NCBI GenBank assembly: GCA_023614405.1
Contig: JAJUPC010000231.1
Coordinates: 434,001-498,000, forward strand
Source of the DNA: Avena insularis
Lineage: Eukaryota > Streptophyta > Magnoliopsida > Poales > Poaceae
DNA length: 64,000 nucleotides
Direction of reading: 5' to 3'
Under the pieces are notes generated by a model that did not search any database, had not been told where the DNA came from, and saw only the letters and a list, made by a program, of their open reading frames with translations. Positions within the stretch are counted from its first letter, which is position 1, and every line of letters starts with the position of its first letter. Shown here piece after piece: positions 23,570 through 36,733 of this stretch. A program made the translations under genes and the position numbers.

Positions 23570-24300
23570 TACATACTAAGTGGGAAAGAGAAGCTAAAAT
23601 TGCTAAAAACAATAGTGTTTGTACTATTACCACCACCAATATTTATGCTCGTGGACCACAAGATGTCCCAATTCCTCCTACAACAATGCCTGAGTCTACC
23701 ACCTGTGATGCTAAGATTGATTTTGATCTTGATGGTTGCAATATTTCTGAAGTGATTATGTTCCTACAAAATCTTGCTAGAAGTCCTAATGCTAGTGATA
23801 TGAATATGGCTTTCACCAAACATATTACAGATGCTCTCATTAAAATGAAGGAAGAAAAATTGAAAAACAAAGCTTCTATTCCTAGGAAAGTAGAAGATAG
23901 TTGGAAACACATCATTAATATACAAGTGAATGACTTCGATCTCAAAGCTTCATGTGACCTTGGTTCTAGTGTCTCTATTATGCCTAGAAAGATTTATGAA
24001 ATGCTTGATTTTCCACCTTTGGAAGATTGTTATAGATGTCCCAGTTGATGATAATGCTAAGAAGAAACTTATGGGGAGTCTTCATGATGTTCTTATTATG
24101 GTTAATAATGCCTATGTCCCTGTTGACTTCTATGTTTTGGATGTTGAATACAATGCTTCTTGTCCTAATACTCTGGGAAGACCTTTTCTTAGAACTGTTG
24201 ATGCCATTATTGATATGAAAGAAGGCACCATTAAATATCAATTTACATTAATAAAGGTATTGAACACTTCACTATGAGGAGAGAGAAGTTACCTTTTGCT
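23570..24300 (+). pseudogene. Family S gypsy gag-protease fragment, unit 1
   Basis: The first frame (to about 24048) contains TKWEREAKIAKNNSV, a helical ITDALIKMKEEKLKNK stretch and an aspartic protease entry CDLGSSVSIMPRKIYEML, where DLGSS stands for the catalytic D-T/S-G. A one-base shift near 24030 moves to another frame with VNNAYVPVDFYVLDVEYN and TLGRPFLRT, the later conserved motifs of the same protease. Then coding stops near 24277, with no reverse transcriptase or integrase. The same frameshift is present in units 2 and 3. The resemblance is to Athila-like gypsy elements of grasses; it is a dead fragment. Confidence 0.85.
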
Positions 24301-27121
24301 CCTCCTTTGAAAGCAAGGTTTGATGTTAATGCTTCTTCATTTGAAAATACTTGATTCTTGTCGTGTGCCTAACTTAAAGGAGTTAAAGAAAATTACTTAT
24401 TGGGAGATAACCCAAAAGTTTTAGTTGAGTATTGGAAGTTATTACTTCACTAATAATCTCTCCTTATCCTTTTTATTTGATTTGTGTGCCAAGAATAACC
24501 TCTAATGAGAGGGAAGTAAGATTTGGGGAAGTTGATGTCCCGAAACAGATTTGCATGCTTCACTGTAAACATTCGTGAAAAATCTTTGTATGACAGATTG
24601 AGCTGTAATTTTCTGAGTAAATACCCTAGGTTCTTAGCTAACTTTTTTTGTTCATCATTTTTTGATTTGAGCAACAGAAGGTCTTCGAAAAAATCGTTTT
24701 TCACATGCTAGTCTGTTTTGACAGATTTCTGCCATTATTTGCATTTCCTTCTCATTGATTTCTTTTTGAGTTCTTTTTAGGAAATTGAGCTTTCTGAGGA
24801 AGTTACTACATTATCTTGTGTTCTTATTGGAAGTTTTGCTATTTTGAACAAAACCCCAAAGGTTTATTATCTTTTGAATGCACTAATGTTGGCAATGAAG
24901 ATTGTGTGAAGTTTTGTATGAAGGAAAATTTTTTAGTGTATGGAAAGAATGATGTAATGAGATGAAGAATGGACAAAAGCTCAAGCTTTGGGATGCCACC
25001 CCATGTCACCCCAAGAATTATTTAAGAGGTACAAGCGTCAAATCTTGGGGATTCCCAAGGCATCCCCTTTCTACATCAATAAAAAGCGCAGGTCTCTTTC
25101 TAGACACTTCGTTTTTATTATTTCATGGATAGTTGTGTTGTTCTTGGAGAGTCTTAGTTTTCTTTTTTGGTTTTTGTTTACTTATTTTTCTTGAATAAAG
25201 TATTTGGACCCCCTCTTTCACTGTGATGTTTTCAACTAAGTTGATTGATGTTGGAAAAGAGTAGGAAGTTTCATGCGTATAGTGGTACAAAAGTGAGCTT
25301 GCTTTGAAAGTGGCTTAGAGTTTATCATGTCATGCTAGATGGTGTTTTGACCTTATGCTTAGTGATTATTGTTGTAGCATGACTTGCTCCAAACAATTGA
25401 GATTGCTTAGCGTGCCTTGAAGGAATCATGTGTTGTTTTAGCATACAAAAGCATAATATTGTGGTATTCTCCTTTGATGATTTGTTTGGGTTGACTTGGC
25501 ACATTCTCACACCATGTTATGACTATGAACCAGTCAACTTAGCCTCTATGATCATTTAGTTTTTGACTTGTGGTACCACTTTATGCTTTAGTTGATAATG
25601 TTTTGTCGCTCTGCATGATTATTGCCATTATTGCTCTCTTAGTTGGTCGCTCCCCATCTTTTGCTAGACTCCACTTGTATTGAGTAAGCTCTACTCATGC
25701 ATCCAACTCCCAAAAAACCAAGTTATTCCAAAGTGTCCACTATAAATTCCTATGCATGGTGTTTTACACCATTTCAAGTAAATTTTTGTTTTATGTAACT
25801 TCCAATTAAAAAGTATTTTGTTACGTCAACAATTAGTGATTAAAGCTCTCACGAACTTGATGGCACACTTTATTTTTCTTGCCCCTAATAAACTTGAACC
25901 ATTGTGTCATCTATGTTGTATATGCTTGCACTTATACGTTGGGATTAGCAGAACCGTGCTGTCATGGGGAACGCTTTCAACACCTATAAATATCTACCCC
26001 GTTGATATCATGCTCGTTTGTTTATGGATGTCGTCGGTGTGAAATAAAAGGGGAGTTTGTAAGTCCATGGAGTTATGTATATGTGTTAGAGAAGCGCCTG
26101 GGCCGCTAGCATAAGCCATGCCTAATCATGGTGGACACTTGCAGCATCACTATAGTGAGCAATCTATGAAGCATTCTTCTTATAAAAAAAGAGATATGAG
26201 ATACAAAAAAAAGAAAAAAGAAAAGAGAAAAAGATGAAAGAGAGAAAAAAGCACCATATTCCCATGGTAAATAAGAAGATATCTAAGATGCTCATTGTCT
26301 GCTTGCCTTGTAATTGCGATATGGGATAGCTCTTGGGTCATGTGCAAGGGACTTTGGTTGTTCTCTATGATACACATGTATTTACTATGACAAGAACTTA
26401 TCAGTAACTAAAGTTGAGTAGCATGAGGAGTGGCCCTCGTACTCAAGGGACATGAGATTGCCAACTTATACTTTGTCAAGCATATACTCCATAGTTTTTT
26501 CACTTTAACCTTAATCACTTCAAGATGCTTATGATAGGGGCAATGAGAGCTGAAAGCTAACAAGTACCATAATTTTTGGGAGCTCTTTATGAAACTTGAA
26601 ATCCCTGCTTCCCTTTGAAGGGCCTTTCTTCCACTATATTGAGTCTCCACCTTCTATCTTTAGGCACCATTTAAGATAGCATAGTTGCCATTCTTAGTTC
26701 TATGTGCATTGTCTCAAAACTTATTGATTGATATATAATGTTGATATTGCTTGCTCTTGAACTATTTGTATCTATTCACCCTTATGAACTTTGAAGGTGT
26801 CCTATGCATCTATGTCTTGCTACTCCATGAGGGACAAGCTGAATGCCACTATGCTATGTTTTCTATATGTGAAACAAACAAACGTCTTTCAATGCATTGT
26901 TATTCATGATCTTTGTTTGTATTCTTTCATGTTGCAACAAAGTTGCTTTGTCTTATTGTTAGAACTTCATCTTTCATGCTCATGTTTAGAGTACTTTGAT
27001 CCCATCTTTCAATGCTTGCAAATGGTTTGATATTGATTTTGATGGTGCATGTCACCTCAACAATTATTCTTTTTATCACCTACCTAATCGAGGACGAACA
27101 GGAGTTAAGCTTGGGGATGCT
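24301..27121 (+). other. Family S 3' noncoding interior, unit 1
   Basis: About 2.8 kb with no supported gene between the protease remnant and the S LTR. It contains conserved stretches such as GATGCCACCCCATGTCACC (about 24992), a purine-rich low-complexity tract (about 26185-26255), and a polypurine-like AAGCTTGGGGATGC directly before the LTR (27106-27120). A long noncoding 3' interior fits Athila-type elements. Confidence 0.75.
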
Positions 27122-29786
27122 TGATACGTCATAAACGTATCTATAATTTTTTATGTTCCATGCTTGTTTAGTATTAACTTTGCTTTTCTTTTTCTACACT
27201 TTGAGGTATTTTTATATGATTTCTGGGACTAACCTATTAACAAGATGGCACAGTACCAGTTGCCTGTTTTCTTCTGTTTTTGGTTCCAGAAAAGCTAAAA
27301 AATAAATATTCTCGGAATTAGCCGGGACAAAAGCCAAAGTCAATATTTCACCGAGGGGAACAAGGAGCCATTAGACGAGACGGAGGAGGGACTCGAGGGG
27401 GCCACACCCCCTGTCCGCGCAGCCAGGCCTGGCCCACGCCTGGGTGGTGCATCCGCCTCGGACTCCCCCTTCGCCTATAAGAAGCCCCTGATACCTAAAC
27501 CCTAAGTACCCGATCAATCTTCCACGAAATAGTACGTAGCCACCGCCACCATCGTCCCCAGATCGGGGGGATCTGAAGCTCTTCTCGGCACCCTGTCGGA
27601 TAGGAGAGATCATCCTAAACGCCTTCTTCATCACCATGCCAGCCTCCGGTATGATGCGTGTGTAGTTCCACCTTGGATTATGGGTCCATACAGTAGCTAG
27701 ATGGTTGTATCTCCTCCTTTGTGCTATCATGTTAGATCTTGTGAGCTCCGTTCATGATCAAGATCATCTATTTGTAATCATACATGTTGTGTTTGCGGGG
27801 ATCCGATGGATATTGAGATTACTATGTCAGATTGATTAATGGTTCTATCTTATTGATTCTATCATGTCTATGTTGTTTGAGACCTTGCATGCTCTCCGTT
27901 TCTAGTATCTATCTTGGCCAAGTAGATGCTATTGAGTCCAACAGGGAGTATTTATGCTCGATAGTGGGTTCATGCCTCTATTGAATCTGGGGAAGTGACA
28001 GAAATCTCTAAGGTTGTAGATGTGTTCTTGCTACTAGGGATAAAACAACGATCTTTTGTTCATGGAACAATTTTATTGTTTACCTTACACACTTTGCTTA
28101 AAGCAGTAATTTGTTGCTTGCAACTTAATACTGGAGGGGGTTCAGATGATAACCTGAAGGTGGATTACTACTCATAGATGCATTTGGATGGCGATCAATG
28201 TATATTGTTGTATTTCCCAATCAAGTCTCATAGGATCATGAATGACTAGTATTGCATTGTTGTGCCTTTCTTTGTCGTGTCAATTGCCCACTATAACTTG
28301 TTTAGCCAGCATGTTATGTTATCTATCTTAAGGACAACACCTCTAGCGAACTATGGACCCCGGTCCAATCTTTACCATTGACACCTCTTCCATTGTTACT
28401 GTTTACTTTTTGCAAACTACCATTACCTTCCACACCATACGTTTAACCCTTTGTTTTCAGCAAACTAGTGATATTGAAAACCGCACTATGAGTTGGGGCA
28501 AAGTCTTGAGTTTGTGTTGTGCAGGATTCCAAGTTGCTAGCAACACCTTTGAGTTGTTTCCTTCCTCCTATTGGTTCGATAACCTTGGTTTCATCACTAA
28601 GGGAAAACTTATTGTTGTGCTCATCCTACCTTCCTCTAGGGGTTTCCAAACGAAGCTCTACACTGATCTGTGCTCATCAAACCCTAATACTCGGGGGAGC
28701 GACCACAGGAATATTCCGCCGCCTCTGTGGGGCAGAAACTACAGAGAGCAAAGAGCTCTCCGGCAGGCAGATTTCTGCCGGGGAAATTCCTTCCCGGAGA
28801 AGGGAGTTCATCGCCATCAACACCGTCATCAAGCTAGACTTCATCAGGATCATCATCATCCTCATCACCATCTCCACCAGCACCATTATCACCACTCCAT
28901 GCCGCTATAACAATTGGGTTGAATATTGCATAGTTCTTAGGGGAAACTTTCCCGGTGTTGATTACTTTTGTAGTTAATGCTATTGAGTGGAACCATTGAA
29001 TTATTGTCTATGTCCAGATTGTTGTTCATCATTATATCATCTCTGATCTTGATCCATATGATTTCTCGTGAGTAGTTCGTTCAGTTCTTGAGGACATGGG
29101 AGAAGTCATGTTGAAATAATAATCAATGGTTTGATATTTTAGTTGTGGTGCTATTCTTCTAGTGGTGTCATGTGAACATCGACTACATGATACTTCACCA
29201 TTTTATGGGCCTAGGGGGAATGCATTGTGTATTTGGCTACTAATTGTGGGGTTGCCGGAGTGAAAAACATGAACCCCCATTAGGAAACCTTTGCACAAGG
29301 GAGTGTAGGATCTCAGAGTTTAATATTGTGGTTAGGTTTTTATCTTAATTACTTTCTTGTAGTTGCGGATGCTTGCAAGGGGTTTAATCACAAGTATGTA
29401 TTAGTCCAAGTAAGGTCAGTACATTAGCATAGGTTCACCCACACAACACTTATCCAACCAAAGAAGATTAATCAACTATATGAAGCGAAAGCACTCGACA
29501 GTATTCCCATGTGTCCTCGAGAACGTTTGGTCCTCATAAGTTATACAACCGGATTGTCCTTGGCTGAATAAAGGATTGGGCCACTTGCTGCAATTTTTAT
29601 TGTTGTCTTTATTTTCTTGCACTTTATTTCTTTGTATTATCAAAAACCCCTAAAAATCCGTTTGCTAAGTATTTACAGAGAATTCCTGATCCAAACCACT
29701 AGTCAACACCTTTTGCTCCTCGTTGGGATCGACACTCCTATTTATCGAAAGTACTATGATACACCCCCTATACTTGTGGGTCATCA
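27122..29786 (+). mobile_element. Family S LTR, unit 1 (2665 bp)
   Basis: Begins TGATACGTCATAAACG, ends CTTGTGGGTCATCA, both typical of an abundant grass gypsy LTR type. A TATA box CCTATAAG (27474-27481) follows a GC-rich block. It serves as 3' LTR of the S interior to its left. Reading frames inside it (for example 28353-28910) are not supported as genes. Confidence 0.88.
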
Positions 29787-30579
29787 CTGAGGTCTTTGAA
29801 GAAGGTGCTGCTCACAGCGAAGCAACCGAGTTAGATGTGTCCACTTTGGCCGGCATAAATGACTCGGCTGAGCTTGATGTTGCGCCTAGATCTAAGCCTG
29901 TTGATGAAGCCCCTCCAAGTCCAGCTGCCTCTTAGGCTGGATAAAAAACACTTATGTTTCATGAGATCCCCGATATGTCGGGTGCAGATGTAACAAATAC
30001 TGTAGTTCTTTTGGTTGTGTGCCTTTTGTGAAGGCAAAAACTTATATTTTGGCTGAAATCTGAATCACTCAGGGTCAAGTCCCCGAGTTTCATTTGTCGT
30101 TTTCCTTATCCCTTGACTTTGGCTCTTGTCTACCTTTTTTGGCGGTCGACATTAGAGTCTCAAAATCATAAGGATTAAGTTAGCGGGTATGAAACTAGGC
30201 AACTTGACCTAGAGTCATTCGACATATAGGTAACATATCCTGCAATGGGTTAATTACAAATATACATAGGGTCGGCTCACATCTTTTCCTTTGCTTATCC
30301 ATTGTTCATGTTTACCCGTCCTTGGGCTTTTTTTCTTGCTTGCCATGAAGCCGTGTTTTCGGACAATAGCAAAGTCGAAGAGGTGACTTTAGATGAGTAT
30401 TCACTACTATTTGGAGATAAGTTTAGGCGACAGCGCCAGCCGACATAAGCATAAGAAGCAGTAAGCATGAGGGGGAGTCCCCGAGTCAATTTTTCAAGTC
30501 ATAACATTTTTATTATTAGCACATAGCCAGCATAAGTGTTCGACATATGAGATTCTGAGAGATACATACATTGCTTTCC
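29787..30579 (+). pseudogene. Family T: end of an opposite-strand accessory reading frame
   Basis: After the S LTR a plus-strand frame continues to a stop at 29933-29935, ending DEAPPSPAAS, with an acidic segment ATELDVSTLAG before it. In unit 2 a one-base deletion breaks this frame. It lies downstream of, and convergent with, the minus-strand integrase end at 30580-30835. That is the position of the antisense extra gene known in Tat-lineage gypsy elements, so I call it the C-terminus of such a gene by inference. The remainder to 30579 is noncoding 3' interior of T. Confidence 0.55.
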
Positions 30580-30833
30580 CTAGGTATAGAAAGGACAAAG
30601 CAATGCCACATTCCACGGCCTTTTGGTTTCATCACCTAACCTGTCGTCCTTGTCATTTTTTGCCTCGCAGGCATCTATCAGATAGTATGAATCATTGTGC
30701 AATGCTTTGCTTACAATGATAGGACCTTCCCATGGGGGTGATAACTTGTGCATCCTAGTTGTGCGTTACACTAGTCTAAGAACCAAATCCCCTTCTCAGA
30801 ATACACGAGGGTGAACTTTCTAGCTGTGATTGG
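30580..30833 (-). pseudogene. Family T gypsy integrase C-terminus, unit 1
   Basis: The minus strand encodes the end of a gypsy polyprotein: EGDLVLRLV, then KLSPPWEGPIIVSKALHN, SYYLIDA and RPWNVALLCPFYT followed by the stop at 30580-30582. This is the usual integrase C-terminal region (GDLVLR, WEGP and RPWN...L.PFY motifs). Three upstream in-frame stops are seen, near 30824 (TAG), at 30801 (TGA, where Arg is usual) and at 30766 (TAA, where Gln is usual). The other end is cut by the tandem-unit junction at 30834. Confidence 0.85.
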
Positions 30834-30948
30834 AATCATCACATACACACATGCATTCATATGATGTTAATTAACAAAAGTTTTTGTTAACCCTAATTTT
30901 GGTGATTGGAATTTGATAATCATTGTTCAATATTTTTGGGATGTTACA
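30834..30948 (-). mobile_element. B LTR first 115 bp, unit 2
   Basis: On the minus strand begins TGTAACATCCCAAAAATA at 30948 and matches 21227-21341. It is truncated at the unit junction. Confidence 0.88.
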
Positions 30949-33116
30949 CCTTTTTTCTTCGTGTGCCTTGTAGCTTCGCCCCTGACGACGATAGTACGTG
31001 TCCGACGATGATAGCATCTCCGGCGAGCAATCAGCGTCGACCCCGTGCGCCCCTTCGCCAGCTGAGGCTACCTTGAGCATCACTGCGACCCTACAAACCT
31101 GGTGAGCCTCTCCTTTCCCTCCCTTGCTTCCTGTATTCGCCGAAACGTCACTGCCCGAGCGCCGCCGCCACGCTCCGTCGCCAGCACCGCCAGTTTTTGG
31201 CCAGAGCATTTTGTCTGTTGGATCTAGATCGTAGAGATAGGATAGAATCATTAAACGAAGCGGTATCGTGTGTTCTGCACCAGGCGATTCTAATTAGATC
31301 CTGCGGCCTGTATAAATCGATCCAACCGAAGCGGTACCAACCAATAGGAAACAGACACGTGGTCAGACTCTAGTTTTCAAAACAGAATTTGATCTATTAG
31401 GTGATTGCTTTTGTAAAATTCATAACTTTTGATCTGTAAGTCCAAAATTTACAAATTTATCTTAATGGATTCAGAAAAATGTAAAATTTGCAAATATGGC
31501 CTTAGTCTAGTATTTTGATTCAGAAAAATTAGGTGTTTTTGCAGAAACATTTGTAGGACTATTTTGGATATTAAAATTAGGTGTTTTTGCAGAAACATTT
31601 ATAGGACTCTTTTTGAGTGAAACCTTTTGCAAATGGATTTGATTTGAACACTCTGACCATAAAAACTAACTCTTGGATTTAAAAATATAATTTATTAACA
31701 CTATAAAATTATTACTTTGAATAAAAGCATTTCTATTAAAACAAAAATGATTTAAAAGGGCCATTTTCACTAACTTGGTTTCAAATGTTTTGCCACCTTT
31801 ATAAATGACCAGTAGGTGTTTTGAAATGTTAAGAGCTTTTTTAGAAAACACTTTTAAAATAAAACAACCTCTTGCATGCTTGCATGCACTTCCTTGTTTT
31901 ATTATTTTATGTGGTGAATTGTTTGAATGCTAGTTTTAAATGTGTGCCTTGCTTGATTGAATTGTAGTGAACTTTGAAGAGTGTGACAATTGCAAGATCA
32001 AGGAGTGTACCTAGTTTCTCTCCTAAAAATGCAAGTGATACTTTGGTCATCAAAAGTCTTATCTTTTCAATATTGCATTAGTGATATTTTTGTAGTATGC
32101 ATGATAGGACTATATTTTGTATATTGATATACTATAGTAGATCCTATAGAATATATCTTGGTAGGAATCCTCCTTAGTCAAGAGACAAGTTTTGCTAGTA
32201 TGCTTAGCCTATCTAAAAGATTTCAAGGGTGGAATATTCATACCATGATATTATGCAAAGTCAAATGACTATGTTTTTGATTAATAAAACAACTAAGTGA
32301 ATGAAACACCTGGGTGAAATGGTAATTGCTTGGATGGATTTGTGTTGAGTGGTTACAAAAGGCCCATTTCTATGGTTCACCTTGTGTATCCCTCTTGTGG
32401 ATGGCCACCCAGTAACAAAGAGATTTGAGATATTTTATGTTGAGAAGCTTCTAGTGCAACCACATGGCATATGGGCTCTGCCTTGATCATATAGGTTGCA
32501 ATAACTTATCCAAATCAACAGAAGGTGGTAGTGATGATAGGATGGAATGCGTCCATTTGGTCTAAGGGAAGGCTTCTGAAAGATCTCGTCTCGATGCATG
32601 TCGAGTCTTGTGGGGAAAGTGCACCACCTCTCAAGAGAGTAAAACCTAAGTACTTCGTCGTGTCCCTAGCAATGGATAATTTGAGCATCAAAGGCATTGA
32701 AGCAATCAAGGATCTCCTCATCCCAATTTCTCTAAGTTAAAACTTGTTGGGTGAACAAGGGAAGCACCAGGTGTGTAACCAGTGTTCCATTGTATTATGA
32801 AATGATCTGAAAATAAAAAAACTATTTTCAAAGGATAGGAAACTTGTTTTATGCAAAGGCAAGCCAAAACTCCACTTAGCCAAATATTCATGTAGATGAT
32901 AGATTCTCCATTTCAATATAAAATAACTTGACAATACAATTCAAATGTATTGACCTTGTGGCTGTAATATGTTGCAAATTTGTTTGATGTTAGTGAAGTT
33001 TGTTGAGTAGGGATTACAAGTCTACAACCAACATGATTGCTTGTGGCACTTGAAGATGAAGGACTCCATGCTATATAGTTATATCTGCTGCATTGTATTG
33101 AGATAGCCATATGATC
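30949..33116 (+). mobile_element. A-family LTR, truncated, unit 2
   Basis: Same content and the same end points as the unit 1 copy, ending CATATGATC at 33116. Confidence 0.87.
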
Positions 33117-33180
33117 TTGTGGCGCAACTGGGACTAATGCTCTGAGGGGGCGTGAACGGATGTCCTGTTTTCTACTAGTG
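33117..33180 (-). mobile_element. CACTA right-end remnant, unit 2
   Basis: 64 bases with the same left breakpoint as unit 1. The terminus reads CACTAGTAGAAAACAGG on the minus strand, which is the canonical form of the end. TAC follows at 33181-33183. Confidence 0.9.
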
Positions 33181-33911
33181 TACATACTAAGTGGGAAAGA
33201 GAAGCTAAAATTGCTAAAAACTATAGTGTTTGTACTATTACCACCACCAATATTTATGCTAGTGGACCACAAGAAGTCCCAATTCCTCCTACAACAATGC
33301 CTAAGTCTACCACCTGTGATGCTAAGATTGATTTTGATCTTGATGGTTGCAAAATTTCTGAAGTGATTATGTTCCTACAAAATCTTGCTAGAAGTCCTAA
33401 TGCTAGTGATATGAATATGGCTTTCACCAAACATATTACAGATGCTCTCATTAAAATGAAGCAAGAAAAATTGAAAAACAAAGCTTCTATTCCTAGGAAA
33501 GTAGAAGATAGTTGGAAACACATCATTACTATACAAGTGAATGACTTCGATCTTAAAGCTTCATGTGACCTTGGTTCTAGTGTCTCTATTATGCCTAGAA
33601 AGATTTATGAAATGCTTGATTTTCCACCTTTGGAAGATTGTTATAGATGTCCCAGTTGATGATAATGCTAAGAAGAAACTTATGGGGAGTGTTCATGATG
33701 TTCTTATTATGGTTAATAATGCCTATGTCCCTGTTGACTTCTATGTTTTGGATGTTGAATACAATGCTTCTTGTCCTAATACTCTGGGAAGACCTTTTCT
33801 TAGAACTGTTGGTGCCATTATTGATATGAAAGAAGGCACCATTAAATATCAATTTCCATTAATAAAGGTATTGAACACTTCACTATGAGGAGAGAGAAGT
33901 TACCTTTTGCT
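33181..33911 (+). pseudogene. Family S gypsy gag-protease fragment, unit 2
   Basis: Same domains as unit 1: CDLGSSVSIMPRKIYEML in one frame, TLGRPFLRT in another after the shared one-base shift near 33640. It ends near 33888. It differs from unit 1 at scattered positions (for example KMKQEK instead of KMKEEK). Confidence 0.85.
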
Positions 33912-36733
33912 CCTCCTTTGAAAGCAAGGTTTGATGTTAATGCTTCTTCATTTGAAAATACTTGATTCTTGTCGTGTGCCTAACTTAAAGGCGTTAAAGA
34001 AAATTACTTATTGGGAGATAACCCAAAAGTTTTAGTTGAGTATTGGAAGTTATTACTTCACTAATAATCTCTCCTTATCCTTTTTATTTGATTTTTGTGC
34101 CAAGAATAACCTCTAATGAGAGGGAAGTAAGATTTGGGGAAGTTGATGTCCCGAAACTGATTTGCATGCTTCACTGTAAACATTCGTGAAAAATATTTGT
34201 ATGACAGATTGAGCTGTAATTTTCTGAGTAAATACCCTAGGTTCTTAGCTAACTTTTTTTTGTTCATCATTTTTTGATTTGAGCAACAGAAGGTCTTCGA
34301 AAAAATCGTTTTTCACATGCTAGTCTGTTTTGACAGATTTCTGCCATTATTTGCATTTCCTTCTCATTGATTTCTTTTTGAGTTCTTTTTAGGAAATTGA
34401 GCTTTCTGAGGAAGTTACTACATTATCTTGTGTTCTTATTGGAAATTTTGCTATTTTGAACAAAACCCCAAAGGTTTATTATCTTTTGAATGCACTAATG
34501 TTGGCAATGAAGATTGTGTGAAGTTTTGTATGAAGGAAAATTTTTTAGTGTATGGAAAGAATGATGTAATGAGATGAAGAATGGACAAAAGCTCAAGTTT
34601 TGGGATGCCACCCCATGTCACCCCAAGAATTATTTAAGAGGTACAAGCGTCAAATCTTGGGGATTCCCAAGGCATCCCCTTTCTTCATCAATAAAAAGCT
34701 CAGGTCTCTTTCTAGACACTTCATCTTTATTATTTCATGGATAGTTGTGTTGTTCTTGGAGCGTCTTAGTTTTATTTTTTGGTTTTTGTTTACTTATTTT
34801 TCTTGAATAAAGTATTTGGACCCCCTCTTTCACTGTGATGTTTTCAACTAAGTTGATTGATGTTGGAAAAGAGTAGGAAGTTTCATGCGTATAGTGGTAC
34901 AAAAGTGAGATTGCTTTGAAAGTGGCTTAGTGTTTATCATGTCATGCTAGATGGTGTTTTGACCTTATTCTTAGTGATTATTGTTGTAGCATGACTTGCT
35001 CCAAACAATTGAGATTGCTTAGCGTGCCTTGAAGGAATCGTGTGTTGTTTTAGCATACAAAAGCATAATATTGTGGTATTCTCCTTTGATGCTTTGTTTG
35101 AGTTGACTTGGCACATTCTCACACCATGTTATGACTATGAACCAGTCAACTTAGCCTCTATGATCATTTAGTTTTTTACTTGTGGTACCACTTTATGCTT
35201 TAGTTGATAATGTTTTGTCGCTCTGCATGATTATTGCCAGTATTACTCTCTTAGTTGGTCGCTCCCCGTCTTTTGTTAGCCTCCACTTGTATTGAGTAAG
35301 CTCTACTCATGCATCCAACTCCCAAAAAACCAAGTTATTCCAAAGTGTCCACTATAAATTCCTATGCATGGTGTTTTACACCATTTCAAGTAAATTTTTG
35401 TTTTATGTACCTTCCAATTAAAAAGTATTTTGTTACGTCAACAATTAGTTATTAAAGGTCTCACGAACTTGATGGCACACTTTATTTTTCTTGCCCCTAA
35501 TAAACTTGAACCATTGTGTCATCTATGTTGTATATGCTTGCACTTATACGTTGGGATTAGCAGAACCGTGTTGTCATGGGGAACGCTTTCAACACCTATA
35601 AATATCTACCCCGCTGATATCATGCTCGTTTGTTTATGGATTTCGTCGGTGTGAAATAAAAGGGGAGTTTGTAAGTCCATGGAGTTATGTATATGTGTTA
35701 GAGAAGCGCCTGGGCCGCTAGCATAAGCCATGCCTAATCATGGTGGACACTTGCAGCATCACTATAGTGAGCAATCTATGAAGCATTCTTCTTATAAAAA
35801 AAGAGATATGAGATACAAAAAAAAGAAAAAAGAAAAGAGAAAAAGATGAAAGAGAGAAAAAAGCACCATATTCCCATGGTAAATAAGAAGATATCTAAGA
35901 TGCTCATTGTCTGCTTGCATTGTCATTGCGATATGGGATAGCTCTTGGGTCATGTGCAAGGGCCTTTGGCGGTTCTCTATGATACACATGTATTTACTAT
36001 GACAAGAACTTATCAGTAACTAAAGTTGAGTAGCATGAGGAGTGGCCCTCGTACTCAAGGGACATGAGATTGCCAACTTATACTTTGTCAAGCATATACT
36101 CCATAGGTTTTTCACTTTAACCTTAATCACTTCAAGATGCTTATGATAGGGGCAATGAGAGCTGAAAGCTAACAAGTACCATAATTTTTGGGAGCTCTTT
36201 ATGAAACTTCAAATCCCTGCTTCCCTTTGAAGGGCCTTTCTTCCACTATATTGAGTCTCCACCTTCTATCTTTAGGCACCAATTAAGATAGCATAGTTTC
36301 CATTCTTAGTTCTATGTGCATTGTCTCAAAACTTATTGATTGATTCATAATGTTGATATTGCTTGCTCTTGAACTATTTGTATCTAGTCACCCTTATGAA
36401 CTTTGAAGGTGTCCTATGCATTTATGTCTTGCTACTCCATGAGGGACAAGCTGAATGCCACTATGCTATGTTTTCTATATGTGGAACAAACAAACTTCTT
36501 TCAATGCATTGTTATTCATGATGTTTGTTTGTATCCTTTCATGTTGCAACAAAGTTGCTTTGTCTTATTATTAGAACTTCATCTTTCATGCTCATGTTTA
36601 GAGTACTTTGATCCCATCTTTCAATGCTTGCAAATGGTTTGATCTAGATTTTGATGGTGCATGTCACCTCAACAATTATTCTTTTTATCACCTACCTAAT
36701 CGAGGATGAACAGGAGTTAAGCTTGGGGATGCT
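33912..36733 (+). other. Family S 3' noncoding interior, unit 2
   Basis: Collinear with 24301-27121, including the purine-rich tract (about 35797-35867) and the GCTTGGGGATGCT tract before the LTR. No supported gene. Confidence 0.75.

Larger units (their letters stand above)
21227..30833 (+). repeat. Composite tandem unit 1 (9.6 kb)
   Basis: First copy of a head-to-tail unit that recurs at 30834 and 40467. Content in order: start of B LTR (minus), truncated A-family LTR, 64-bp CACTA remnant, S element gag-protease and 3' interior, S LTR, T fragment. The repeat begins at AATCATCACATAC, which in this copy is continuous with the rest of B LTR on the left. Copies differ by scattered substitutions and small indels. 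Confidence 0.92.

Noticed and set aside
28353..28977. 185 and 152 residue frames with His or Ile-rich tails
   Set aside because: They lie in the S LTR, run through a CATCATCATC-type simple repeat, and the unit 2 copy differs in length by frameshift.
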